From: Eoetvoesiella caeni
GTDB lineage: Bacteria > Pseudomonadota > Gammaproteobacteria > Burkholderiales > Burkholderiaceae_B
Assembly (NCBI RefSeq): GCF_003315175.1
Contig: NZ_QNRQ01000002.1
Span: forward strand, 1 to 64,000
DNA length: 64,000 nucleotides
Direction of reading: 5' to 3'
In this document: positions 43,007 through 52,502 of the stretch, one piece after another
How the letters are laid out: every line of letters starts with the position of its first letter
Position numbering within the stretch: position 1 is the first letter of the stretch
Translations under genes and position numbers: made by a program
Notes under the pieces: generated by a model
The model's input: only the letters and a program-made list of their open reading frames with translations
Databases searched by the model: none
What the model was told of the DNA's origin: nothing

Positions 43007-43908
43007 TTATTCTTATCGACGCCGGCAATACCCGCATAAAATTCGGCTGGATCGATCCGGCCAACGGCCAGCGCGAAGCCGCCCCACTAGCCTTGCGGCA
43101 CGCCGACCTGGAAGAACAGCTTCCTGCCTGGCTGCGCCAGTTGCCGCACCCCCCGGGCGCCGCCATGGGCATTAACGTGGCCGGCGCCGCCATTGCCGGC
43201 CGCCTCGGCTCGCTGCTGGGTACATATGTCGAACGCATTGACTGGATACGCAGCGTGCACAGCGCCTTGAACGTGCGCAACGCCTACGACATGCCCGAAC
43301 AACTGGGCGCCGATCGCTGGGTGGCCCTGCTGGGGCTGGCGGAACATGTACGCCAGGCCAAAAACCCGGGCCACGCGCCGCTGCTATTGGCCAGTTTCGG
43401 CACGGCCACCACCATCGACACGCTGGCGCCGTCCGGCATGGCCGAAGTGGCAAACCAGAAAGCGCCGCTGCGCAGTCACAATGAAGCAGGCCGCGCGCCG
43501 TCGGGCGAATGCGCGCAAAAGGCCTATGTGTTTCATGGCGGCCTGATCCTGCCGGGGCCGTCGCTGATGGCGGCTTCATTGGCCAACGGCACGGCGCAGC
43601 TGCCGCAAGCGCAAGGCATTCCCGCCAGCCACCCCACCCACACCCATCAGGCCATTGTCAGCGGCATCGCCGCCGCGCAGGCAGGCGCCGTGTTGCGCCA
43701 GTGGATGGCGGGCCTGGAGCTATGCGGCCAGGCACCGCGCATTTACGCCACCGGCGGCGGCTGGAGCGCCATCAAAGAAGAAACCGAACGCCTGCTGGCC
43801 GCGGCCAGAACCCAACTAGGGCACGAGAACAGTCCAATAGAATGGCTGGCCAGCCCGGTCCTGGACGGCTTGGCCAGCCTGGCCACAACAGATACCCACC
43901 CGAGGTGA
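43003..43908 (+). CDS. coaX: Type III pantothenate kinase CoaX
   Basis: Pantothenate kinase of 301 residues, first step of CoA synthesis. Phosphate-binding segments are IILIDAGNTRIKFGW (2-16) and LLASFGTATTIDTL; GADRWVALLG is the pantothenate-site block. The ATG at 43003 overlaps birA. A short charged insertion (about 150-170, NQKAPLRSHNEAGRAPSGE) interrupts the usual sequence after TATTIDTL. Confidence 0.94.
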   Translation: MIILIDAGNTRIKFGWIDPANGQREAAPLALRHADLEEQLPAWLRQLPHPPGAAMGINVAGAAIAGRLGSLLGTYVERIDWIRSVHSALNVRNAYDMPEQLGADRWVALLGLAEHVRQAKNPGHAPLLLASFGTATTIDTLAPSGMAEVANQKAPLRSHNEAGRAPSGECAQKAYVFHGGLILPGPSLMAASLANGTAQLPQAQGIPASHPTHTHQAIVSGIAAAQAGAVLRQWMAGLELCGQAPRIYATGGGWSAIKEETERLLAAARTQLGHENSPIEWLASPVLDGLASLATTDTHPR

Positions 43909-43916
43909 ATTCCACC

Positions 43917-44096
43917 ATGCGCTTTCTCTTTCTGCTTATCGTCGTTGCCAATGCCGCCGTTTTTGCGCTGGGCCAGGGCGTATTCGGCCAGGCGCCCTTT
44001 TACCAGGGCCTGCAAGCCAACCAGCCCAAGGAAATCAACGCCCAGGCCGTACGCCTGGGCCAGCCTCAAACCCCGGGCCAGGCCGCACAGCAGTAA
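43917..44096 (+). CDS. Small exported protein downstream of coaX
   Basis: Protein of 59 residues: a hydrophobic signal/anchor (MRFLFLLIVVANAAVFALGQG) then a short polar Gln/Pro-rich tail. It starts eight bases after coaX and is in the same operon. I recall no named family. The arrangement looks like a periplasmic or inner-membrane-anchored peptide. Confidence 0.7.
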   Translation: MRFLFLLIVVANAAVFALGQGVFGQAPFYQGLQANQPKEINAQAVRLGQPQTPGQAAQQ

Positions 44097-44181
44097 GCAG
44101 GGTCCGCAGCCGGGCCGCCGCCTTCCTCTACAATAGAGCGCAACCACCTGTTGTATACATCACACCATACCGATCAAACTC

Positions 44182-45012
44182 ATGAAACCCATACGCAAAG
44201 CCGTTTTCCCCGTTGCCGGCATGGGCACGCGTTTCTTGCCCGCCACCAAGGCCATGCCCAAAGAAATGCTGCCCATCGTCGACAAACCGCTGATCCAATA
44301 CGCGGTCGAGGAAGCCATTGCCGCCGGTATTACCGACCTCATTTTCATTACGGGCCGCAACAAGCGCGCCATTGAAGACCATTTCGACAGCGCCCCCGAG
44401 CTAGAGGCCGACCTGGCCGCCAAAAACAAGCACGAACTGCTGGAACTGGTGCGCCATGTCATCCCCGACTCGGTCAATTGCATCTATACCCGCCAGCCTG
44501 CGCCGCTGGGCCTGGGCCATGCCGTGCTGTGCGCGGCCCCCATCGTGGGCAACGAGCCCTTCGCCGTGCTGCTGGCCGACGACCTGATCGACTCCGACAC
44601 TGCCGTCACGCGCCAACTGGTCGAAGCCGCCCACCAGCAAAACGGCAGCGTCCTGGCCATACAAAACATCGAACGCGCGCATACCTCCAAATACGGCATT
44701 ATTTCGGGCGACAGCGTCAACAGCAAAACCACCCACATCAAGGGCATAGTGGAAAAGCCGGCGCCGGAAGTCGCGGCTTCAACGCTGGCCGTCGTGGGCC
44801 GCTACGTGCTGGAACCCGAAATCTTCGAGCATCTGCGTCGGACCCAGGCCGGCGTAGGCGGTGAAATCCAGCTTACCGACGGAATCGCCAGCCTGCTCAT
44901 GGCCCGCAATGTGTTCGGCTACCAGTACGAAGGCACCCGCTACGACTGCGGCAGCAAAGAAGGCTTTTATCGCGCCACCATGGAACTGGGCCGCAAATAC
45001 CACGGCCTGTAA
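44182..45012 (+). CDS. galU: UTP-glucose-1-phosphate uridylyltransferase GalU
   Basis: Nucleotidyltransferase of 276 residues making UDP-glucose for LPS and capsule. The N-terminal signature is [25 protein letters not shown] (8-32), with [10 protein letters not shown] and [10 protein letters not shown] further on. It precedes an LPS core gene pair by about 2 kb. Confidence 0.95.
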   Translation: MKPIRKAVFPVAGMGTRFLPATKAMPKEMLPIVDKPLIQYAVEEAIAAGITDLIFITGRNKRAIEDHFDSAPELEADLAAKNKHELLELVRHVIPDSVNCIYTRQPAPLGLGHAVLCAAPIVGNEPFAVLLADDLIDSDTAVTRQLVEAAHQQNGSVLAIQNIERAHTSKYGIISGDSVNSKTTHIKGIVEKPAPEVAASTLAVVGRYVLEPEIFEHLRRTQAGVGGEIQLTDGIASLLMARNVFGYQYEGTRYDCGSKEGFYRATMELGRKYHGL

Positions 45013-45038
45013 CCATCAGCCGGCAAACGCCCAGGCGC

Positions 45039-45077
45039 ATGGCCGGGGTCTTGCATCCGGCCATTGCCAGACCCCGG
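45039..45077 (+). terminator. Overlapping alternative hairpins after galU
   Basis: Two mutually exclusive stems: ATGGCCGG (45039) with CCGGCCAT (45057), and CCGGGGTCT (45043) with AGACCCCGG (45069). No long T-run. Probably a terminator, possibly a switch. Confidence 0.5.
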
Positions 45078-45165
45078 ACGGCGCACCATAATATAGAAGA
45101 GTCAGTAGACGGACAAAGAACAAGCGGCTTAACTTTTGCACGGTAGGAAAGCACGACAAAGCGCC

Positions 45166-46692
45166 ATGACACAACTTTCCAATGCCACCCTCGGCCTCGT
45201 TCCTGCGGGCATCGCCAAACCTTCTTATGACCGGTCCGCCGTTCCCACGCGCATCGTGCATATGGGCGCGGGCAGCTTTCATCGCAGCCACCAGGCCGTT
45301 TACACCGACGAAGCCATGCAGCAAGGCGACCCCAACTGGGGAATCCTGGCGGTCAGCGTCCACAACCCGGCCATCAACCACGCCCTGGTGCCGCAAGACG
45401 GCCTGTACACCTCTATTGTCGACGACAACGGCAATCGCAGCGCACGCATCATCGGCAGCCTTACCCGCCTGGCCTGTCTGGCCGACGCGCGCCATGAAGT
45501 CATCGACGCCCTGTGTTCCGAACAAACGGAAATCGTCACGCTGACCATCACCGAGCGCGGCTACGGCTACAGCGCCCTTCACGACGGCCTGGACGATTCG
45601 CTGCCGCATATCCAGCTGGACCTGAACGCACCGCAAAGCGCACGCTCGCCCATAGGCGTGCTGGCCTGGGCCATCTACCAGCGCAAATTGCACGGCCTGC
45701 CGCCCTTTACCTTGCTAAGCTGCGACCACCTTCCGGCCAACGGAAAAATCCTGCAACGCGTGCTGGAACACTATATAGAACGCGTCCAGGACGACCTCAA
45801 CGATCCCGGCCTGCTGCAGTACTTCCTGGACCAATACGCCTGCCCATGCTCGCTGGTCGACCGTGCCGTCCTGGCCTGCACCGCAGCCGATATCGCGGCC
45901 ACCGAAAGCCTGCTGGGCCTGCACGACGCGGCCCCGGTCGTTGCCGAACCGTTCTCGCAATGGATTATTCAAGACTGGTTTTCGGCCGGCCGCCCCAAAT
46001 GGGAAAATACCGGCGCAATGCTCGTGCCCCATGTCGCGCCCTTCGAAAAGGCCCAGGAAGTCATGCTGGACGCCGGCCGGTTCGCACTGGCCCACCTGGC
46101 GGCCGTGGCGGGCTACAAAACCCTGGCGCAGGCCATGGCCGAACCGGAAATTGCCCGCTACATGGCCGGCCTGCTGAACGATGCCATCGTTACCTTGCCC
46201 AAGCACCAGGGCTACGACTGGGACGCCTACAAACAAGAACTGCTGGGCCGCTTTGCCAACTCCGCCCTGCAGGCGTCCACCGCCCAAAGCACCATCGACG
46301 GCACAACCATCCTGGCATCGGGCATAGTGGCACCGGCCCAGTTGCGCCTGGCGCGCGGCCTTAGCATCGAACACCATGCCACCGCCATTGCCGCCTGGAT
46401 GCGCTTCCTGACCGGACGCAGCGAACGCCAGGAAGAGCTCCTGCTAAGCGACCCCCTGCAAGCCGAACTGGCCCGCGCTATGGAAGCGGCAGGCGGACGC
46501 GACGCCAGCGCTTTCGACCTCGCCGAGGCCTTGCTTAACATACCAGCCATCTTCGGCACCGAACTCCCCAACGACCTGGAATTCGCGCGCCGCGTCACCG
46601 CCGCGCTGCAAGACCTGATGTCCTTGCGCGTGCTGGGCACGGTAACTGTGCTGAACAACCCCGAGCTGCGCACCGCCCCAACCGACCCCTAG
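45166..46692 (+). CDS. Mannitol dehydrogenase-family protein with replaced catalytic residues
   Basis: Polyol-dehydrogenase-family (MDH/UxuB) protein of 508 residues. The Rossmann start is RIVHMGAGSFHRSHQAVYTDEA, with ISVHNP-, TLTITERGY- and LLSCDHLPANG-type blocks, so the fold is clear. In the catalytic helix, known members read K-x4-N-x2-H (KLRMLNGSH in UxuB); an ungapped alignment gives QEVMLDAGR, so Lys, Asn and His are Gln, Asp and Arg. It may have lost or changed activity. The ATG at 45166 has AGGAAA upstream. Confidence 0.85.
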   Translation: MTQLSNATLGLVPAGIAKPSYDRSAVPTRIVHMGAGSFHRSHQAVYTDEAMQQGDPNWGILAVSVHNPAINHALVPQDGLYTSIVDDNGNRSARIIGSLTRLACLADARHEVIDALCSEQTEIVTLTITERGYGYSALHDGLDDSLPHIQLDLNAPQSARSPIGVLAWAIYQRKLHGLPPFTLLSCDHLPANGKILQRVLEHYIERVQDDLNDPGLLQYFLDQYACPCSLVDRAVLACTAADIAATESLLGLHDAAPVVAEPFSQWIIQDWFSAGRPKWENTGAMLVPHVAPFEKAQEVMLDAGRFALAHLAAVAGYKTLAQAMAEPEIARYMAGLLNDAIVTLPKHQGYDWDAYKQELLGRFANSALQASTAQSTIDGTTILASGIVAPAQLRLARGLSIEHHATAIAAWMRFLTGRSERQEELLLSDPLQAELARAMEAAGGRDASAFDLAEALLNIPAIFGTELPNDLEFARRVTAALQDLMSLRVLGTVTVLNNPELRTAPTDP

Positions 46693-46731
46693 CCGCCTAC
46701 TGCCGCCGCCGAATCTCTTTATAATCGCGGC

Positions 46732-47703
46732 ATGACGAAAAAGATACTGATCGTACGCACCTCGTCCCTGGGCGACCTGGTCCACATGCTGCCGGCAATA
46801 TCCGATATTGCAGCCCATGTGCCAAACGCCCAGATAGACTGGATCGTCGAAGAAGGCTTCGCTGAAATTCCCGCGTGGCACCCGGCCGTACACGAGGTCA
46901 TTGCCGTGGCTCACCGGCGCTGGCGCAAACATTGGTGGTCGGCCCAGACACGCACCGAACGCGCCGCCCTGCGCGCCAAGCTGCAAGCACGCCAATACGA
47001 CATCGTGCTGGACATGCAGGCCCTGATGAAGTCCATCTGGCTGGTACGCCAAACACGGGGTCTGCGCCACGGCCTGGACTTCAAGTCGGCGCGCGAACCC
47101 CTGGCATCTTTCTTCTATAACGTCAAACACCGCGTCAAATTCTGGCAACCCGCCGTTATCCGCCAGCGCGAACTGGCCGCGGCCGCCTTCGGCTATACCT
47201 ACCAGGGCGAACCGGACTTCGGCCTGCAGCGCTTTACCGACGGCACGGCCATCGAACCCTATGCCGTCATCATGCCGTCCGCCAGCCGCGACGACAAGCT
47301 CTGGCCCGCCACCGACTGGCAGACCGTTTTCGACCATCTGCAAACACACGGCCTGGCGCTCAAGCTGCTGGCCGGCAATGCCGCCGAAACAGCCAGGGCC
47401 CATGCGCTGATCAGCGAACGCGGCAACGCCGAGGTCTTGCCGCGCATGAGCCTGACCGACAGCGCCCGCGTGCTGGCCAGCGCCAGCCTCATGGTGGGCC
47501 TGGACAGCGGCCTTACGCACTTGTCGGCCGGCCTTGGACGGCCTACCATAGGCATATACAAAGCGTCCACGCCGGTGCGCACGCCTTTGCAAGGGTCCGC
47601 CTACACAGCCAGCCTGGGCGAACGCGGCCAGGCTCCTTCAGCCCAAACAGTATTAAGCGCCATCGAACAGGCGCTGTCCCGGGCCCCGGAGTCCAAGCTT
47701 TGA
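46732..47703 (+). CDS. waaC: LPS heptosyltransferase I WaaC
   Basis: GT9-family glycosyltransferase of 323 residues adding the first heptose to Kdo2-lipid A. The N-terminal block KKILIVRTSSLGDLVHMLPAISDI and the donor-site block VGLDSGLTHLSAGLGRPTIGIY are diagnostic. It overlaps waaA by four bases. Confidence 0.93.
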   Translation: MTKKILIVRTSSLGDLVHMLPAISDIAAHVPNAQIDWIVEEGFAEIPAWHPAVHEVIAVAHRRWRKHWWSAQTRTERAALRAKLQARQYDIVLDMQALMKSIWLVRQTRGLRHGLDFKSAREPLASFFYNVKHRVKFWQPAVIRQRELAAAAFGYTYQGEPDFGLQRFTDGTAIEPYAVIMPSASRDDKLWPATDWQTVFDHLQTHGLALKLLAGNAAETARAHALISERGNAEVLPRMSLTDSARVLASASLMVGLDSGLTHLSAGLGRPTIGIYKASTPVRTPLQGSAYTASLGERGQAPSAQTVLSAIEQALSRAPESKL

Positions 47704-49034
47704 ACCGCTTTTTCTACAACGTATCCATTCGTGCCCTGGCGCCAGCCCTCATGGTGTGGATGGGTCTGCGCGCGCGGCGCGCGGGCGGCGAATGGGGCGT
47801 CATGTCCGGCCCGCGCTTTGGCTACTACCCCCAGCCCTCCGGCCTGCGCTTGCCGGTATGGGTGCACGCGGTAAGCCTGGGTGAAACCCGCGCCGCCCAG
47901 CCTTTTGTGCAGGCCTTGCTGGACCAAGGCTACCCGGTGCTGCTTACCCACATGACCGCCACCGGCCGAGCCGAAGGCGCACGCGCCTTTGCCCAGGCCA
48001 TTGAGCAGGGGCGGCTGGCGCAGCAATGGCTGCCCTACGACTTTCCGGGCAGCGTGCGGCGCTTCCTGGAACACTACCGGCCTTGCGTTGCCGTCATGAT
48101 CGAGCGCGAAATCTGGCCCAACACCATTGCCGCGGCACGCCGGCTGAATATTCCCATCATGCTTGCCAGCGCGCGTTTTTCAGACAACTCACTGCGCCAA
48201 AGCCTGCGCGCCGGGCGCGTGATGCGCGAGGCCTACGCAAGCCTTCAGGCTGTTTACGCCCAATCATGGCAAGACGCTCAGCGCCTGGAACAAGCCGGCG
48301 CGCCCGCCGTGCGCGTATCCGGCAATTTCAAGTTCGACGTGTCGATGCCCGCCGACCAGGTGGAACGCGGCCGCTCCTTCGCCGCCGCCATACCGCGCAA
48401 GATCATTACTATTGCCAGTACCCGCGAAGGCGAAGACGAACTGTTCATCCGGGCCATCTGCAAGCACCTGAAGCGTGCCAACGCGCAAAGCAACGAACTC
48501 GATCCCGAAGTCCTGTTCTTCTTGATCCCCCGGCACCCGCAGCGCTTCGACGAAGTCGCCAACTTGCTGGCCAAAGCGAGCGTATCGTTCGTGCGCCGCT
48601 CTGAACTGGCCGACAAAGGCGGCACTGCATCCTCCAGCCTGCGCCTGTGCAGCCAAACCGCCGTGCTTCTGGGCGACAGCCTGGGCGAAATGCCACGCTA
48701 CTACGCAGCCAGCCAAATTGCCATCGTGGCCGGCAGCTTCCTGCCCCTGGGCGGCCAAAACCTGATCGAAGCCTGCGCCATCGGCACGCCGGTGCTGGTG
48801 GGCCCCCACACCAAGAACTTCGAACAAGCCGTCGCCGACGCCCTGGACGAAGGCGCCGCTCTGCGCGCGCCCAACCCCGAAGCGGCCCTGCAACTGGCAC
48901 TGCAACTGGTCAACGACCCCCAGCGCCTGAACAAAATGAGCCAGGCCGGTTCGCATTGGGTACAAAAGCACACCGGCGCCGTAACCCGCGTGCTTACCGG
49001 CCTGAACGAACTCGTCAAGCCGCCGCAACATTGA
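47700..49034 (+). CDS. waaA: 3-deoxy-D-manno-octulosonic acid transferase WaaA
   Basis: Kdo transferase of 444 residues with an N-terminal membrane anchor. VWVHAVSLGETRAAQPFV begins the catalytic domain, MIEREIWPN is a strongly conserved block, and GGQNLIEACAIGTPVLVGPHTKNF is the donor site. The start is TTG, overlapping the waaC stop (TTGA) with GGAG upstream. Confidence 0.93.
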   Translation: MNRFFYNVSIRALAPALMVWMGLRARRAGGEWGVMSGPRFGYYPQPSGLRLPVWVHAVSLGETRAAQPFVQALLDQGYPVLLTHMTATGRAEGARAFAQAIEQGRLAQQWLPYDFPGSVRRFLEHYRPCVAVMIEREIWPNTIAAARRLNIPIMLASARFSDNSLRQSLRAGRVMREAYASLQAVYAQSWQDAQRLEQAGAPAVRVSGNFKFDVSMPADQVERGRSFAAAIPRKIITIASTREGEDELFIRAICKHLKRANAQSNELDPEVLFFLIPRHPQRFDEVANLLAKASVSFVRRSELADKGGTASSSLRLCSQTAVLLGDSLGEMPRYYAASQIAIVAGSFLPLGGQNLIEACAIGTPVLVGPHTKNFEQAVADALDEGAALRAPNPEAALQLALQLVNDPQRLNKMSQAGSHWVQKHTGAVTRVLTGLNELVKPPQH

Positions 49035-49105
49035 CGAGCAGCACAAAGCGAGGGCTGCATCCACCGCGCCGCAACGATGCGACCTAAATCAAAACTGCCT
49101 TAGCC

Positions 49106-49423
49106 CTACACCGCCGGAGCTATCGACAGCCGCAATCCTACCGTGCCCAATACAGCCAACAAGGTTTTCAGCGTTGGATTGCCCTTGGGCGATAGGGTTC
49201 GATACAGAGATTCGCGGCTAATGCCCGCCTGGGCCGCTACGCTCGCCAGCCCGCCATAGGCCTCAACCACGGTACGAAGCGCCAACAAGCCAGCAGCCCG
49301 GTCATCGGGGCTATCCAAAGACTCCATAGCCGCTTTCAGATACTCAATCGTCAACTCGCGATCGGCACGCAGTTCAGCCAGTTCGCGCTCATGATGCGAT
49401 ACCGCGCCCCTTAACTTGCTCAT
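49106..49423 (-). CDS. Antitoxin of a HigBA-like module (HTH protein)
   Basis: Protein of 105 residues with a C-terminal Xre-like helix-turn-helix: GGLASVAAQAGISRESLYRTLSPKGNPTLKTLLAVL. This matches the addiction-module antidote family that follows Gp49-like toxins. The ATG at 49423 shares its A with the toxin stop (TAATG) and has GGAGG upstream. Toxin-first order, as in higBA. Confidence 0.85.
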   Translation of the reverse strand: MSKLRGAVSHHERELAELRADRELTIEYLKAAMESLDSPDDRAAGLLALRTVVEAYGGLASVAAQAGISRESLYRTLSPKGNPTLKTLLAVLGTVGLRLSIAPAV

Positions 49424-49743
49424 TATTGCCTCCGCTTCCATTCCACCCAGAACCCCTTCGCCAACTTGATATCGGCTTTCTGGGAGCGTTTATCACCGCC
49501 ACAAAATAAAATAATGATGGATTTTCCATGCCGGGCGCAGTACACGCGATAGCCTGGCCCAATATGGATACGCAGCTCGACAACACCGGCGCCCACTGCA
49601 ACTGCGTCGCTCCAGTTGCCCGCCTGCAAATTACGCAGCCTTACACGGATGCGCGCTTGCGCGGCCTTATCGCTTAAGGCATCCAGCCATTCGGTCAAAG
49701 GCTCGCCACCATCTAGCCTTTGATAGCGTAAGAGTTCAAACAT
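49423..49743 (-). CDS. RelE/HigB-type toxin (phage Gp49-like)
   Basis: Toxin-like protein of 106 residues: PLTEWLDALSDKAAQARIRVRLRNLQAGNWSDA, VGAGVVELRIHIGPGYRVYC and IILFCGGDKRSQKADIKLAKGFW are the family blocks. The family cleaves mRNA on the ribosome. First gene of the pair; a 16-bp palindrome abuts its promoter region. Confidence 0.87.
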   Translation of the reverse strand: MFELLRYQRLDGGEPLTEWLDALSDKAAQARIRVRLRNLQAGNWSDAVAVGAGVVELRIHIGPGYRVYCARHGKSIIILFCGGDKRSQKADIKLAKGFWVEWKRRQ

Positions 49744-49750
49744 TCTTATT

Positions 49751-49766
49751 GTAGCTTATAAGCTAC
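49751..49766. promoter_or_regulatory. Probable autoregulatory operator of the toxin-antitoxin pair
   Basis: GTAGCTTATAAGCTAC, a perfect 16-bp palindrome ending eight bases before the toxin ATG. TACAAT between the two could be a -10, which would make the mRNA nearly leaderless. Confidence 0.6.
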
Positions 49767-49870
49767 TCCTAAACCAGGATGAATGAGTATGCGCAACGCC
49801 CGTCCACGGCGCTAGTGTGGAAAATACAGCGCGCGCATCATGTCATGTCATCGCACAAATCAGCAAGCGG

Positions 49871-52363
49871 CTAGAACGCCCACCTCAGGCTAAGCTGCAC
49901 GCCGTGGTCGCGCGTGCCTTTGGATAGCTGGCCGGCATAGGCCAGCGACAGGCTGGCCTGCTTGGAAAGCTGGCCTGTCACGCTCAAGTCCAATGACCAT
50001 GCGCTGCGCGCAATGGGCAGGCCGTGCGAAGTAAAGGTATGTTGGCCCGTGCCGCCCGCAAAACGCTGGCTGGAAGCCGGCGCGCGGGTGCCGGCCGCGT
50101 GGCGCCAGGCTAATTGGCCCTGCAATCGCGCCGCGCCGATTTCGGTTTCGAATGTGTGTTCGGCGCGCATGCCCAAACTGGAAAACAGCACCGACTGCCG
50201 CGCCGACTGCACCGACAAAGCCGCCGCCCCGCCTTGCTCGTCGAAGCCTGGAACGTTCAAATGCACGTAGGCAATGCGCACGAATGGCTCCAGCAAAAAT
50301 GAAGCAGGGCGGCCACGCGGGCCGCCCTGATCCGAATACATGCCATCGCCGCTGCCTGCGGACGGCGGATGCACGTTATGCAGCCAAACCGGCCACGCCG
50401 CTTCGGCAAAAATCTGCGTGCCATGGGCTTGGTAGCGGCTGCTCAGGCTCTCGTCCAGCGCTCCGAATGCCACATGGCGCGCGCTTTTAACCGCATGCCG
50501 CGTATGCACCGCCCCCGCCGCCAAGCGTAAGGGCCGCCATTGGCCTGCCGCAATCACACCCAGGTGCGTGCTTTGCACCGTAGCGGACGCCACGCCGCCG
50601 TTATCAGCCTGGCCCAAACCGTGCAAGCCGGCGCCGTTACTGGCAGGACCCGAGCCGCCGGCGGCAATACCGTCCCCTTCGCGCCTTAAACGGGAATGCT
50701 GGACACCAAGGAAGACACCCGCCTGCCATTCCTGGCCCAGCCGCCGGTTGACGCCCAGCACCATGCCGTGCAGCGAACGCGTATCGCCCGGCACCCCGTC
50801 GGCTGCGCCCCGCTCCGCCTCCGAATAGAACGCGCGGCTCCAGAACCCCTGCCTTTGCGCATGTTCCAGCGCCGCATGCCGCACAAAGCGGCTGTCCTCC
50901 AGCATGCTGGACCACGCCGAAGCCGTCCAACTGCCCGAGAGCTGCTGCAAGGCATCGCGCGCCGCGGTCCTGTCCAGCACCAGCACCTCGTCGCGCAAAA
51001 TGGGCAGCCCCGGCGAGGAGTTCTCCTTATCGATGGCCTGCGCCACCTCGTCTTCATCCGGCGTTTGCGCCACATCGTCCAAAGGCGTCTCGTTGCGCAC
51101 CAGCGTCAGCGTAACGGTCTGGGCATCGTAGGCCAATTGCGGTTGCAGAAACGCAAAGTCGCCGGGTACGGAAACTGAATCGAAGCGGCCGTCCAGGCCT
51201 TGGTCGGCGGACAACAAGGCATAACTGGTGCTGGGCTTCCACACGCCCGCGCGCGCCAGCGCCACGACGTCGCCGGCCAACGAAGCCTTGCCGCCAACCC
51301 GCAGCGCATCACCCGCGCCGCCAGGGTCGACCTCTACCTCGAAACGCGATCCGGGCTCGAAATACACATCGCCCACTACCATCAGCGTGCCTATGCTGTT
51401 GCCCGGCGCCAACGCGCCGCCCCGCAAAATGCGCGCCCCCGCCACCGTCCCGTTGCCTTCCAGGCGCGCGCCCTTTCCCACCACAACAAAACCGCCGAAT
51501 ATCTCGTTAATGGCCAATGTTCCTGCTTCGACCAAAGCGTTGCCCATATACGGCATGGCATCGCCCACAATATTCAGCCGCCCCGCGCCCTGCTTGACGA
51601 ACGGCGCGTCGCCCTGCAGCAGCCCGGCATGAAAAGCCTGGCCCTCCTCCACCACCCAGCGCAAGCTGTCCGCATGCGGGGGCGCCGGCACTTCGTCGTA
51701 CGACCCCGGCGGCGCCCAGTCTTGCACTCTCATCGCGGTAATGTGCAAAGACGCGTCCATCTGCACACCCGGCGCGTACTCCAGCCGGGTTCCCGGCGCT
51801 GCCAGCAACGAAGCCCAGCCCCAGGCATTGTTGCTGCGCGCCTGCAAGCCGCCTTGCAACAGCCGGGAATTGCCCGCATACGTATTCAAGCCCGACAAAG
51901 CCAGTTCGCCGGCGCCCAGCTTGATAAGCCCATGCGGCGAGCCCGGCATGCTGCCTATGTGGCCGCTGAAGTGCGCCGCCGCGCCCTCGCCGACATTGAT
52001 CGTTGCCGCGCTTGCACCGATCAAGTAGTCGTCGGCCGACTCGAACCCCGGGTCCGCAATGCGCATCACACCCGAAAATACAAAAGGCGCCAAGGGTTGC
52101 CCCATTAGCGCCTTGCCAGCCTGCATTCCCGCCAAAGGTGGCGGTTCCGCCAAGCCCTCGAACAGCGGTCCATAGCGCCGCTGGTCCTGCATCGGCCCCG
52201 CCGTTTCCAACGCCGCCGCCCCACTATTTACCCCCAAGGCCAGCAGCAACGCACCCGCTGCATGCACCAAACCTTTCCTTAACCCCTTGATTACCTCGAA
52301 ACTCCTTGCATCCAGCCTACTATTTCCCACCAACGGCAACATCGACAATTCCTGAATCATCAT
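49871..52363 (-). CDS. Autotransporter (type Va secretion) with outer-membrane beta-barrel
   Basis: Protein of 830 residues. A long N-terminal leader (about 55 residues) ends in a hydrophobic signal (AAGALLLALGVNSGAAA). The passenger has autotransporter-associated beta-strand repeats (GLIKLGAGELALSGLNTYAGNSRLLQGG and FVKQGAGRLNIVG) and a pertactin-like GALAPGNSIGTLMVVGDVYF block, then an acidic linker. The last roughly 270 residues form the barrel, ending in LSLRWAF with the terminal Phe needed for Bam-dependent assembly. No protease or RGD motif seen. Passenger is short for the family. Confidence 0.9.
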   Translation of the reverse strand: MMIQELSMLPLVGNSRLDARSFEVIKGLRKGLVHAAGALLLALGVNSGAAALETAGPMQDQRRYGPLFEGLAEPPPLAGMQAGKALMGQPLAPFVFSGVMRIADPGFESADDYLIGASAATINVGEGAAAHFSGHIGSMPGSPHGLIKLGAGELALSGLNTYAGNSRLLQGGLQARSNNAWGWASLLAAPGTRLEYAPGVQMDASLHITAMRVQDWAPPGSYDEVPAPPHADSLRWVVEEGQAFHAGLLQGDAPFVKQGAGRLNIVGDAMPYMGNALVEAGTLAINEIFGGFVVVGKGARLEGNGTVAGARILRGGALAPGNSIGTLMVVGDVYFEPGSRFEVEVDPGGAGDALRVGGKASLAGDVVALARAGVWKPSTSYALLSADQGLDGRFDSVSVPGDFAFLQPQLAYDAQTVTLTLVRNETPLDDVAQTPDEDEVAQAIDKENSSPGLPILRDEVLVLDRTAARDALQQLSGSWTASAWSSMLEDSRFVRHAALEHAQRQGFWSRAFYSEAERGAADGVPGDTRSLHGMVLGVNRRLGQEWQAGVFLGVQHSRLRREGDGIAAGGSGPASNGAGLHGLGQADNGGVASATVQSTHLGVIAAGQWRPLRLAAGAVHTRHAVKSARHVAFGALDESLSSRYQAHGTQIFAEAAWPVWLHNVHPPSAGSGDGMYSDQGGPRGRPASFLLEPFVRIAYVHLNVPGFDEQGGAAALSVQSARQSVLFSSLGMRAEHTFETEIGAARLQGQLAWRHAAGTRAPASSQRFAGGTGQHTFTSHGLPIARSAWSLDLSVTGQLSKQASLSLAYAGQLSKGTRDHGVQLSLRWAF

Positions 52364-52502
52364 TGCTTCCTCCGTATGGATAAATAAGTCACACTCGTGA
52401 CGAACGGATTATGAAACAAAATGATTTATTTTGAAATATGTTCGAAAACTATTTTTGACACCTTATTTCATTGCCAACGCTTCTCAGGCGGGGACGCAGC
52501 GG

